Below, piece after piece: positions 1-8,393 of a stretch of DNA of 21,124 bases. Numbering within the stretch: the first letter of the stretch is position 1; each line of letters opens with the position of its first letter. The stretch is taken from NCBI GenBank assembly GCA_016710625.1, contig JADJVK010000044.1, positions 1 to 21,124 of the forward strand, read 5' to 3'. Source of the DNA: Saprospiraceae bacterium. Lineage in GTDB: Bacteria; Bacteroidota; Bacteroidia; Chitinophagales; Saprospiraceae. The position numbers were made by a program, and so were the translations under genes. The notes under the pieces were generated by a model. That model was given only the letters and a program-made list of their open reading frames with translations, had not been told where the DNA came from and made no database searches.

Positions 1-732
1 AACTTGACGAATACAATATCAAGCTACTAAACGGTGAGAAATGTAAACGGCCTACTTGAAGCAATTATACCACGATTATCGAATATTTTCCGTGAATTTG
101 TCCGAATTGACAATGCCAATAAAACTCGAAAAGTATCACCTGTTTATATCCTTACAGCAACTGCCGGAACAATTTCAGAAACATTAGGCAAAGAGATATA
201 TGATCGTCTTAAACCGCCTTTGCAGTATAAAAGCGACTACAACGAGTGGTTGCCTTTTTCGGAAAGTCAGGAATCCATTGGAGATATACTGATGGAACTC
301 TCTAATAATGGATTTGAATTTAAGGCGATATATATTCCTCATAAGCCTGAGAAAAAGAAAAAGGTAGAGATAATGACCGAAATTAATAACAATGTGAGCG
401 ATGTGATTGCAATTATTGACCTCCTCGCAATACATGAAGGCAATGAAGATATCGCACGAAAATTCTCAGATACAAAAATCAAACAAGTGATGACTCCCGT
501 TGATACGAATTTGGATGACATTGTAAGGCAATATGTGATTAGCATAGGGGGAAAAATTTTTGAGATTTTCGAGAGCCAATTATTCGGCAACGACTCTGAC
601 ATGTATGCGCCAAGGCTTCCTGCTAAATTTAATGTGGTCAAAACTTTAAGCAAGGTATTGCCTCCAAGAAATGTCACAAATAAACTAGGTACAGATCAAA
701 TAATAAATTTAAAGGACTTGTCGGTTTTAATT
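1..732 (+). pseudogene. FxsC-like TIR-associated protein, C-terminal part (truncated at window edge)
   Basis: Not enough is visible to assign a catalytic role. The main open frame runs from a GTG at 34, but bases 3-56 read coherently in another frame, so the gene probably began left of the window and is frameshifted near 50. The visible part resembles the C-terminal region of the TIR-like FxsC proteins of FxSxx-COOH systems: a strand (VYILTATAG), a YDRL...DYNEWLPF segment, a hydrophobic strand ending in acidic residues (DVIAIIDLLA) and a V.TPVDTN.DD segment. The TIR domain itself would lie off the left edge. The frame runs without a stop into the next gene's start at 733, so either a stop was lost or the two are fused. 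The next gene encodes a KGGVGR ATPase with TPRs, a common partner of such TIR-like proteins. The family call rests on remembered sequence pattern only. Confidence 0.5.
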
Positions 733-1349
733 ATGATAGTTTCATTTTATTCATATAAAGGAGGTGTCTTATAGAATACAACTATGCGCTAATGTAGCAG
801 CATATCTCTGTAATTACAAGGGGGAAACGTGTATTATTATGGGACTGGGACTATGAAGCACCTGGCCTGCATTATTTCTTTGAAAAAAAGAACAGTGATA
901 TAACACGTCCAGGCACTCTCGAACTCATGGAGTCTTATATGGCTTTGATGCGGAAGAGCAAAGAAAAAGTGCAGACTGCCGACCTGAAATTTATAACAGA
1001 GGAAAATATCACATCATTAGTTACGGCTGAAACGGGATGTATAGATTTGATGGCTGCCGGTATATACAACAATGATTTCAGTTTCCGAGCAACAAACTTT
1101 GATTGGTTCGAGTTCTACAATATGTTTGACGGCGTTAATTATATTGAACAGTTGAAAGAGCACCTTAAGCACCTTAATTATGATTATATACTAATTGATA
1201 GCCGAACCGGTATCAGCGATTATTCAGGCATCTGCACTATTCAACTGCCAGATGTAAATGTAATGGTAATCGCAGCTACAATGCAGAACTTTGAAGGCTG
1301 CAAATCGATTATTGAGAAAATACAAAATGCGGAATATCTAAAATTGTAG
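733..1349 (+). pseudogene. KGGVGR-type P-loop ATPase (MinD/ParA-like), N-terminal half, frameshifted
   Basis: The start is the ATG at 733, giving MIVSFYSYKGGV, the typical opening of the KGGVGRT branch of SIMIBI/ParA-like ATPases. The frame breaks inside the deviant Walker A motif around 770-776. It resumes as RIQLCANVAAYL, so the conserved glycine is gone and the usual threonine reads as Ile. A second break is at G5 (820-824), after which the characteristic WDWDYEAPGL follows. From 927 to 1349 a clean frame carries the Walker B-like segment YDYILIDSRTG (about 1180-1212) and the VMVIAATMQN strand. Relatives are usually fused to TPRs and encoded beside TIR-like or peptidase effectors, as here. 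Another break at about 1347 leads into the C-terminal half. The damaged P-loop suggests that this copy cannot bind nucleotide normally. Confidence 0.72.
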
Positions 1350-1746
1350 GCCGGCAAGCCAAATATTCCCGGTGCTTTCACGAGTAGATACCGGCAATGA
1401 AATATACAATGTATGGGCTCAAAAATTTAAAGAATATTTTTCTCATGTTATTAGAAATTTAGATAACGAATTCGATGACATGTTTCTGAGTGAAATATTC
1501 ACACTGATGTGTACTATAACGATACCCTTATTTCTTACAATCAAGCCATCGCGCTCGGCGAAAAACAGTCTTTTCAAGGAGTCTTCAAATAGAAAAACGG
1601 ATTCAGATATAATCAGCCGGCCGTTTAGGAATATTGCAGAATATCTTGATATTATCAATCGTGATAAAACAATCAGCTTTTATAAAGCTGTAGGTGAGAG
1701 AGATTGGTTGAGATATGCTGAAAAAGTGAAATACCGCGTAAAATAG
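1350..1746 (+). pseudogene. KGGVGR-type ATPase, C-terminal half, frameshifted
   Basis: This continues the ATPase after a one-base shift. The sequence RPASQIFPVLSRVDTGNE follows directly from the upstream strand. Around 1505-1590 the conserved part is in a different frame (VYYNDTLISYNQAIALGEKQ), matching the family pattern in which a YDP-like segment precedes a GE motif. The displayed frame resumes with ISRPFRNIAEYLDIIN. At least two compensating shifts therefore occur within about 90 bases. The segment ends at about 1741 with one more break before the TPR region. No separate start or ribosome-binding site is visible, so this is the middle of one long gene, not an independent protein. Confidence 0.6.
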
Positions 1747-2108
1747 CAATAGCCTATACTCAGGTAGCCATCAGACAAAGTAATCCAGATAATATTCTTA
1801 AGTATTGTGAAAAGGCTATAAATAAAGACAAAACTTATTATTTACCTTTTTATCAGGGCGCAATTGCATTATCTACACAAGGTGAAACTACAAAAGCCAT
1901 AAAATACCTGGAAGAATCAATAGCCCTAAATCCTGATTTTGGGGAAGCTTATTACCATTTGGGATCAGAATACCTGAATATCGGACGTAACGAGTTAGGA
2001 AAAGATTATTTAAAAAAAGCACTTGCGCTTAATCCAGAACATTTGGAAGCACGCAATAAACTGGTAAACTTAAGATCCGCAATATTAACATTAGTGAGCA
2101 AAAAATAA
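1741..2108 (+). pseudogene. TPR region of the ATPase-TPR protein
   Basis: An open frame at 1747-2108 lacks its own start and continues the ATPase after a frame break. It contains about three tetratricopeptide repeats with the usual spacing and small/aromatic positions: YEKAI-like CEKAINKDKTYY, then TKAIKYLEESIALNPDFGEAYYHLG, shown here only as the anchors AIKYLEESIALNP and EAYYHLG, then KDYLKKALALNPEHLEA. TPRs of this type mediate protein-protein contact. In KGGVGR ATPase proteins they follow the ATPase directly. Near 2070 the sequence changes frame again and continues as NINISEQKIKEDDFFNEYVNKK, an acidic then lysine-rich linker before the membrane segment. Confidence 0.75.
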
Positions 2109-2139
2109 AAGAAGATGATTTTTTTAATGAGTATGTTAA

Positions 2140-2733
2140 CAAAAAAAATCGAATAATCAAAAACAGGAAAATGAAACTTATGTCCAGAAAAAGATCAAAA
2201 GAAGCAATGCAGTAGCATATCTTTCGGTTATTATTTCGATTATTTTCCTTCTTATTGTGACCATGCTTTATTACAAAAACAAGAATAATAAAAATGATCA
2301 GGCCAATGATCCACCAGTAACATCAGAAAGCATTAATGTGTATCAAAAACTGTCAGACTCAATCATGAATCTGATCAAAGTTAATGGACCTGGTGACACT
2401 TCCTTTCAGAAAAACACTGCGGATGATGTAAGAAAACTAAACCAGATATATGATTCCCTGACCAAATCTAATAGCAACAATTATTTTTGGGTGTACCTCG
2501 GGCAAAGAACTAATAAGGGCTGGAATTCACAGAATTTTGAGTTCGATGATATCAGTTCAATTGGAAATAACATTACCGCAACAACTGACGTATATAAAAG
2601 AGATAATGAACTAAGCCGCGAACCAGATAAAACATGGAAACTTGGTAAAGTCATTGGGGTTATTACAGAAGGCCAGACAGTAAGTGTAGAAAAAATAGAT
2701 AGTGTTCAGTCTGCAAATTACAGGCATTGGTAA
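2140..2733 (+). pseudogene. Single-TM segment and linker of the same ATPase-TPR protein
   Basis: After an A8 tract (2141-2148) the frame reads through a basic stretch (QKKIKRSN) into one hydrophobic helix at about 2209-2275 (VAYLSVIISIIFLLIVTM), then a polar, asparagine-rich region to 2733. Lysine and arginine residues precede the helix, so by the positive-inside rule the TPR/ATPase side is cytoplasmic and the C-terminal part extracytoplasmic. The GTG at 2257 is inside the helix and is not a credible start. The region before 2733 (VIGVITEGQTVSVEKIDSVQ) looks like a small beta domain and is cut by a shift at about 2730. Confidence 0.55.
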
Positions 2734-3023
2734 AAGAAACCAGTCAGACTTTTGGGTTGTGCAGCTTACAACACATCTTTTACCTGGATACTGCGATTGA
2801 TTTACGCATGCGTTATAATAAGAGATTACGGTTACGAAACCTGCGAATACTGCATGATAATAAATATTCCTATATCATTTCCTAGAATTTTAATTCACAG
2901 GACGAGGCAGAACAATATAAATTGAAATACAGAAAATACCTGCGGAAGGATGTGTTGGTTGTAAAACTATCCAGTATCTGCACTAGAATGATCTATACAA
3001 AACCTTATTTTCAGTGCAAATAG
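2731..3023 (+). pseudogene. SPOR-like C-terminal domain of the same protein, frameshifted
   Basis: Three partial frames give a recognisable pattern: NQSDFWVVQL at about 2737-2766, then LRNLRILHDNKYSYIIS ending near 2885, then FNSQDEAEQYKLKYRKYL and DVLVVKLSSIC ending at TAG 3021-3023. This follows the SPOR fold order: a strand with aromatic residues, a helix, a strand with Y.V.I, an F.s..EA helix, and a terminal vVkL strand. SPOR domains usually bind denuded glycan strands in the periplasm, which fits the membrane topology inferred upstream. A SPOR-like end on a KGGVGR ATPase-TPR protein would be unusual. It is inferred from pattern alone across two frameshifts, so confidence is moderate. Confidence 0.42.
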
Positions 3024-3066
3024 AGACATTATTTTTTCATAAAGTGGGTGTATTTATACAAAAATC

Positions 3067-4091
3067 ATGAAAATGCATATCCTCGGATTTTTTGCACGTA
3101 TTTTATTGTTATGCCTGTTTTCAAAATGTAAGGAACAAGATTCCCGGAACAATAATCAATTGCCTGTTGATACTGTTCTTAACAACAAACCGCCAGGTTA
3201 TTAAAAAAGAAAATGATTGTATTACCACACAACAATTGTTGTTGCACCTTACTCAAGACTCGATTACAGAAAAGTGGCCTACCCGTAACAGGCAGGTCCG
3301 AAGCGATGCTCTTCTTCCACATTATAGGATCATTGCTTATTACGGTAATTTTTCTTCAAAAAAAATGGGTATTCTGGGGGCATTACCACCAGATTCCATG
3401 TTGCAAGGACTACTCACAGAAGTAAAAATGGAGTGCTGCAGATACACTAATACCTCCATTACCGGCATTACACCTTGTTTCAGTAATTGCACAGTTAGAT
3501 CCCGGAAAAGATGGTAAATACAGAAGCAGGATATCTTATGCGCAAATTGATAAAGCATTGTTACTTGCACGAAAGATTCATGGAATTGTTATTCTGGATC
3601 TACAACTCGGATGGAGTTCAGTTTCTGCTGAACTCCCATACCTAATTCATTATTTAAAATTGCCTGATGTGCACCTGGCCATTGATCCTGAATTCTCAAT
3701 GTATGATACTCTTATTCCCGGGTCAGCAATAGGTAAGATTAGTGCAGTTGATATCAATCATGCGATTAGATATTTATCTGTTCTTGTTCAAAAATATCAT
3801 GTACCACCTAAACTTCTAATTCTTCATTCATTCAGAGAACGAATGATTGCTAATTACAAATCAATAAAACTTACACCGGAAGTGCAGGTTGTCATGAATA
3901 TGGATGCTTGGGGAACATCTGATGCTAAAATAAAAACATACAACATGATTCAGTCAAAATGTGCTGTAGATTTTACAGGATTCAAATTATTCTATAAACA
4001 CGATGTAAGGGCGTCTTATGGAAAATCAATTATGCAACCTTTAGAGATACTAAAATTATATCCTAGCCCCATATATATTCAATATCAATAA
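3067..4091 (+). pseudogene. Conserved uncharacterised lipoprotein, two frameshifts
   Basis: The start is ATG 3067 (MKMHILGFFARILLLCLF...), a basic N-terminus and hydrophobic core followed by SKC, which resembles a lipoprotein signal with a degraded lipobox. The body reads in three frames. The frame used at about 3205-3430 contains YRIIAYYGNFSSKKMGILG and PPDSML. The frame from about 3431 onward contains ALHLVSVIAQLDPGKDGKYR, LDLQLGWSSVSAELPYL, VHLAIDPEFSM, VQVVMNMDAWG, FTGFKLFYKHD and the terminal YIQYQ. These motifs match a family of roughly 330-350 aa secreted proteins that I recognise but cannot name. Repeated strand-acid motifs suggest a TIM-barrel-like fold. The reading frame from 3558 to 4091 is intact. 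Breaks fall at an A6 tract near 3201 and at about 3431. The function is unknown. Confidence 0.6.
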
Positions 4092-4155
4092 TACATTTCT
4101 TTGATACTTGGAGTTAATTCACTAAGGGTGTACCCTAACAAAAGTATTTTAGCAA

Positions 4156-4320
4156 TTGCGGCTGGACGATGAAGCAATCAGCAGTAGTTCTTTACTCTTC
4201 ATCATCTGGGCAGGACAAACATCGTTAGGGCTTTTGTTGGGTAACATTTATCTTTATTCTGCAGCGGTTCTAGGCATGATCAACCTTTTGCCCCAACTGC
4301 TTAAACACTCAAAACATTGA
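4156..4320 (+). pseudogene. C-terminal fragment of a small membrane protein
   Basis: An open frame of 54 codons begins directly after an in-frame TAG and has no ATG start (the first codon used here is TTG). It encodes LDDEAISSSSLLFIIWAG, then a second hydrophobic stretch (LGLLLGNIYLYSAAVLGMIN) and a lysine/histidine-rich tail ending at TGA 4320. Two membrane segments are plausible. No family is recognised. It lies just downstream of the lipoprotein and may be the remnant of a co-transcribed gene. The same DNA holds a nested inverted repeat, so chance coding is possible. Confidence 0.25.
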
Positions 4321-4357
4321 ATAAACCGTAATCATTTCACAACAACAAAATTGCTAA

Positions 4358-4895
4358 ACATTAAAATTTATTTATGAAAGCATTTTATTTTTGGAATATT
4401 ATTTCATTCCAATAATAGATCCTTATGAATTTAAAAGAAAGTATCGAATAAAACAAATTAACTACTTAAAAACTTTTGGAAGCCATATTTCAAATATTAC
4501 AACATATGTTTCCCTTTTAACTTTCAAAATTAAGATGGTATGACTTAAACAATTCCAGTACAAAAATACAAAAACAAATACCATCAAAGTTGAGACAAAA
4601 TGGTATAACAATCAGAACCATATTTGAAACTGTTATACACCTACTTCAATTAGATTCTTTAAAGTGTGAGCTAAGTGGTTCATTAGAATTTGTAAATCAA
4701 GATTTTAAACCAGATTATAATTACATATTAAAGTTTAAATCTCCTTGCAGCCTTAAATCTCCACCACAATCAGTCCATATCCCCACATTTCATCTCATAC
4801 TGTACAAACAGTACATGCCAATGTATTGTCCAGAATCATCCCTTGTCTCCGCTAATCGCCTAAAAAATGGTTGTCAAAAGTATTTTTACATTTAA
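4358..4895 (+). pseudogene. Unrecognised decayed gene
   Basis: An open stretch at 4358-4543 (YYFIPIIDPYEFKRKYRIKQ, then TFGSHISNITTYVSLLTFKI) continues in another frame from 4536 (WYDLNNSSTKIQKQ) through 4895. The join makes protein-like sequence, with LDSLKCELSGSLEFVNQDF and PDYNYILKFKSP further on, so a single gene with one frameshift near 4536 is likelier than two genes. The last third (after about 4740) is less protein-like and may be off-frame. There is no start codon or upstream ribosome-binding site, and I do not recognise a family. Confidence 0.28.
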
Positions 4896-5275
4896 ATATT
4901 GAAAATTTAACTACCTAAATATTATTTTTAGGCTTTCCAAAGAATATTACTTTAAAAATAACCATCAATTGGAAATAATAAATGACAGTCTTTCCCTATA
5001 TACCATTTTCATGCACTGTCTTTCTCGCCTGGCGGACGAGACAAACTGTTCAAATTGACATCGAAGATTCGCCGATGCAAAAAATAAAGAAATATCGACA
5101 AAAGTTGATGCCTGCAAATTTATGTTTCAGAATCTTAGCCTGTTGGGTCGTCATCAACTTTCCTTTGTGTTATACGCCACTCTCTATTTTATAGTAGCTT
5201 TTAATATAAGTTAGTCACAAGATAAAAAAATTAAGGAAAGCTATCTTTATTTTTAGCATAATAAATTCATTATAA
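4896..5275. other. Intergenic, no supported gene
   Basis: AT-rich sequence between the unrecognised fragment and the AbiC-like gene. A 70-codon plus-strand frame at 4982-5194 has no ribosome-binding site, an unusual cysteine-rich composition and no recognisable motif, so I do not call it. A short GC-rich patch (CTCGcctggcggaCGAG, about 5025-5042) can fold as a small hairpin and may be a repeat remnant. Confidence 0.4.
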
Positions 5276-6037
5276 ATGAAAAGCCATCAGGAACATTTGT
5301 TCAAAATTATTGCTCTGTTAACTATTGTTCTTGGGTTATTGATTATCCCCTTTTTTTTTATATATAATTTCTGGAGATTACCAAATTGGAAGGAAAGGAG
5401 TTGAAATGGATGTTGTTGGCCAGGTAGGAGATTTTATCGCCGGAGCAGTAGGCACTTTATTTTCACTATCTAGTGTTATTTTAATTTACATTACCTATCA
5501 CTCACAGAAAAATGAACTAAATGAAACACGCAAACTTTTACTTGAACAAGAAGTAAGCAATAATTTTAATTATTGGGTAACACTTTATAGAAATTTTGTT
5601 ATTGATTCAAAAGTGGAAATAAAGGGTACTCCTTTTTATGGAACATCTAAAATAATTCAAGAAATTAATCGCCGCTTACAAGATCCTATAGTGTATGCAG
5701 AAATTGGCATAATAACAAAAGATGAACTTTTTGGAATTGGAATTAGTAATTTGAATTCGATGAAGGAGATTCATCCTTTTCTTAAGAGCTGGATCTACTT
5801 ACTAAATGTAGCAATTTCAGATTTATATTGGAGAATTCATAAATTGAGAGTCGAAAATAAATTTTACTATTATGTTCTTTGATTACATGGGACGAAATGA
5901 AACTAATTGAGAATTTTGCTAAAGTAAATGTAACATCGCATGAAGCATATATTTTAGATGAAGTAAGAAAGAATTTTGCCAAATTTTCGCTTTTCTACAA
6001 TTCACAAACAAGGCCAAGTTTATTTATTTCTGGATAA
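5276..6037 (+). pseudogene. AbiC-like putative abortive-infection membrane protein, two frameshifts
   Basis: The start is ATG 5276 (MKSHQEHLFKIIALL...), followed by TM1 (IIALLTIVLGLLIIPFFF). The frame then breaks at a T9 run (5351-5359). Reading on in the corrected frame gives SGDYQIGRKGVEMDVVGQVG, then DFIAGAVGTLFSLSSVILIY (TM2), YHSQKNELNETRKLLLEQE, and a soluble region to 5882. A shift at about 5878 extends the protein through LITWDEMKLIENFAK to TAA 6035-6037. Two N-terminal TMs, a GDFIxG motif, a QKxEL coiled-coil-like helix and an LFYN near the end are the layout of putative phage abortive-infection (AbiC-like) proteins. The ATG at 5406 has a good AAGGAG (5395-5400), so translation could restart there and yield a 158-aa product. 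The family call is by pattern only. Confidence 0.5.
5395..5400 (+). promoter_or_regulatory. Shine-Dalgarno-like site before the internal ATG 5406
   Basis: AAGGAG lies 5 nt upstream of ATG 5406. Strong Shine-Dalgarno sites are otherwise scarce in this window. It could allow re-initiation after the T9 frameshift in the AbiC-like gene, or it may simply encode part of the linker between the two membrane segments. Confidence 0.35.
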
Positions 6038-6376
6038 AACATAAAACATGAGAGGTCCTTTTATCTTTATTTCACAATCCTTGCAGTTAATATATTTTTG
6101 TTGTACTTACCTGGATCAATTTACTGAAATAATGTTGGTCCTAGTTAAACTTTAGCTCAGCTTGATTCAGAACATACACAACAATTTTAGCTATCAAATT
6201 CATCCAAAATTAATTGTTAATTAATTAAATTAATGTCAAAATAAATTATTTTTATTATTAAAATTAAACTTTGTATATTTGCTTTTCAGATAAATAGTAA
6301 TTAAATATAGTGTTTAAAAGTTAATATCAAGAAATTTAATTTTAAGATACATTCGAAAAACCTAAAACTTAATTTT
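6038..6376. other. AT-rich intergenic region upstream of the large endopeptidase gene
   Basis: No coding sequence is visible. The region is strongly AT-rich toward its 3' half and contains the promoter-like element at 6274-6282. The leader from that element to ATG 6377 is about 95 nt and lacks a Shine-Dalgarno motif, which is common in Bacteroidota. Confidence 0.5.
6274..6282 (+). promoter_or_regulatory. Bacteroidota-type -7 element (TATATTTGC)
   Basis: TATATTTGC matches the Bacteroidota -7 consensus TAnnTTTG. No clear -33 TTG is found about 19 bp upstream, only a T/A-rich tract. It is positioned to transcribe the gene starting at 6377. Confidence 0.5.
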
Positions 6377-6652
6377 ATGCCTCTTTCAAGCCTTCATCAT
6401 GCAAAATCTAGTGGATCAAGTTTATTTGCTGTTTTATCACTTACTGCATTAGAAACACTAGACGATGATAAAATTGTAGCTCTAAAATCACTAAATATCA
6501 ACACTGTAGGTGACTTACTACACTACAAACCTATAATTTATTCACAAAATATAATGGCTGTGGCTCGTAGGGAGATTGGCCATGATATTAATTTATCCAT
6601 TTTTTTAGAAAATGCCTTTATAAACAAATTTCTTCTGAACTTCCGGATCTAA
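6377..6652 (+). pseudogene. Segment 1: N-terminal helical repeat
   Basis: ATG 6377 starts MPLSSLHHAKSSGSSLFAVL. It is followed by ALETLDDDKIVALKSLNINT and VGDLLHYKP, a pattern like the short helix-hairpin-helix-type repeats of DUF4332-like domains (a 'L..LGI.TV.DLL' motif). The frame is lost near a T7 run at about 6600; the true continuation (KCLYKQISSELPDLKIKAIL) is in another frame. The terminal residues of this ORF (NKFLLNFRI) are off-frame noise. Confidence 0.5.
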
Positions 6653-6903
6653 AAATAAAGGCAATTTTAGGCATGGGAGGGTCCAGTGAACAAATATTTA
6701 ATGATAAGTTTGGAATTTCGACTATTAGAGAATTAGCAATTTTTCCACCATTTATTGAAGCACAGGCATATTTATCGCCAGATGATGAAGTATTTAATGA
6801 GCCGGCATCTGCACCTGAAGATTTGATGCCAAAAATTCTGGGAAGTACAAGCTCAATAGCAAGATTTAGCAACTTTTGTAATGGACGAAGAAATCAGACT
6901 TGA
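6616..6903 (+). pseudogene. Segment 2: second helical repeat
   Basis: KCLYKQISSELPDLKIKAIL leads into FGISTIRELAIFPPFIEAQA, a second copy of the 'GI.TIRELA..PPF..A' pattern seen in segment 1, so the N-terminus carries a tandem repeat. It continues to SSIARF; the frame then shifts before 6881. The track's ATG at 6673 is internal and not a start. The last residues (NGRRNQT) are out of frame. Confidence 0.45.
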
Positions 6904-7492
6904 GGAGAGACTTTACATTCCAAAAGAAACAATTGTTAATTTGCCCAATTTTGAATTAGCAAATTTATTTAATTCTAATCGTTTCGAAAGTTATTTGGGT
7001 TATATCGTTGGATTTAAACAGTCCTGGATTAATATGGGCACTCACTTAGGCGAAATAATTAATAGTTTAGCCTTAGCACCTGGTGAATCAAGGAATGTTT
7101 TATTTGTTGAGTGGCGTAGAAAGTTAAATAGTAGAAGTGAAGATACAACAGCAAATGAACAATTAACTAATAGTCTGACCCATAATAGGGCATTAGATGA
7201 GGTTACTAGAATAACAGCAAAAGAACATCAGTCTGGGTTGACAAGCACAGCAAATAATACTGTAAGCACAGCATCCAGTGATAGTAAAGGTTTTAATATT
7301 GGAAATGCAATGAGTCTTGTTGCAGATTTAACTGGAGTTGTTGGATTCCCATTAACCGTTGGTTCTCAATCAGCTGCCAATTATAATTCTGGTAGTTCAT
7401 CCGTTTTAAGCAATAATACCCAAATTGGTACAATACAACCAGTAGCAGCGGAAACCGCGATATTGTGGGTGGATGTCACAAAATATCACTGA
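6881..7492 (+). pseudogene. Segment 3: conserved central region A
   Basis: The frame runs from TFVMDEEIRLEERLYIPKET through FKQSWINMGTHLGEIINSLA and LAPGESRNVLFVEW to a serine/threonine-rich stretch. An amphipathic EQLTNSLTHNRALDEVTRIT helix lies between them. The LG.....SLALAPGE...V.V.WSR-like block is the most recognisable part and recurs in large proteins of several phyla. The glycine/serine-rich middle (about 7230-7410) suggests beta or disordered structure. The last 10-15 codons are probably off-frame; the real continuation is MSQNITESTYK then SSNIRSLWSTVVV, needing compensating shifts near 7455 and 7500. Confidence 0.5.
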
Positions 7493-7826
7493 ATCAACTT
7501 ACAAAACTCATCAAATATTCGGTCACTTTGGTCAACGGTAGTTGTAACAGACGAACAATCAGAGAGAGAAGATATTCAAACCAGAAACGTAACAAATTAT
7601 AATCATTCCCACGCACTAACAGTGCAATATTATGAAGTACTTCAAAAATATTGTGTCAAATTGCAATTAAACAATTGACTCTATTTTATATTTGCCTTTA
7701 CAAACCATTAAATTTTAGTTTAGACATCATTTCAAAATATTGGCATCTTTTAAAATTACCTTTACAGCGATTTTTCCCTGAAAAGTTTGAAAAAATTTAA
7801 TCCTGTAATTTCGAGCCTTTTAAGTT
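7493..7826 (+). pseudogene. Segment 4: conserved central region B, no long ORF
   Basis: The frame from 7493 gives RSLWSTVVVTDEQSEREDIQ and then NVTNYNHSHALTVQYYEVLQ (about 7587-7646), a highly characteristic block of the same family. It then breaks into DSILYLPLQTIKFSLDII in another frame near 7680. Short open stretches in three frames hide it from ORF callers. Nothing else is supported here. Confidence 0.5.
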
Positions 7827-8138
7827 TTGGGTAATATAGGACTTGAAGAAAAAGATTATAAAGTTACCCAAATCAAAGTAATTATTGTAAATAGTTTTCG
7901 TGATTGGTATGAATATTTAACCCCAATTCTAGGATTTGGAGGCCGCACTGATCGTCAGCCTCCTTGGAGTATTATGCTTCATATTTTTGACTTAGCAGGT
8001 ACTACAGCCATACATTCAACGCCAAGTACAGCATCAGTTTCAGTAATTGACCTGAATATAGACCTAGCTACATTAGGCACATGGTATTATTCCATATGGC
8101 AATCAATACTCAACTTCTCCTACAAACCCTACAAGTGA
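7827..8138 (+). pseudogene. Segment 5: central region C
   Basis: The open frame uses a TTG at 7827 as its nominal start, which is internal. It encodes KVTQIKVIIVNSFRDWYEYL, then FGGRTDRQPPWSIMLHIFDL, strand-rich sequence consistent with a beta domain. The final codons (NFSYKPYK) are off-frame; the continuing frame reads NQYSTSPTNPTSELNLNITI. Confidence 0.4.
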
Positions 8139-8139
8139 A

Positions 8140-8393
8140 TTGAATTTAAACATTACAATTACTTATACACTAAAAGATGAAGATAACAATATTCAAATTG
8201 TCACTAAACTTTATGACCATAAAGTAAACTATTTTGCATTACACCAAGCAAAATCTTTGGGTGAACCAATAATAATTTCTCAAAATATTGGTGAAGCCCT
8301 TTCTATTCCAAGTTCAGAACCACCTCAAAGCAATTTTAGTTTAATTCAGGAAATTGAAGCTCATTTAACCAAACTAAATATGGCTATACACGT
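8140..8393 (+). pseudogene. Segment 6: beta-rich region
   Basis: ELNLNITITYTLKDEDNNIQ and the following VTKLYDHKVNYFALHQAKS give alternating beta-strand character. The helix LIQEIEAHLTKLNMAIHV runs up to the next frameshift at about 8390. The nominal ORF extends to 8514, but its last 40 codons overlap the real frame of segment 7 and are spurious. Confidence 0.4.

Noticed and set aside
184..677. Minus-strand frames opposite the FxsC-like region
   Set aside because: They oppose a plus-strand frame with recognisable motifs, have unusual composition and show no motif of their own.
4982..5194. 70-aa plus-strand frame
   Set aside because: No ribosome-binding site, no motif, odd cysteine-rich composition; treated as intergenic.
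5406..5882. 158-aa protein as a gene separate from the 42-aa frame at 5276-5404
   Set aside because: The two read as consecutive parts of one two-TM protein once the T9 frame break is repaired, and the C-terminal part continues to 6037.
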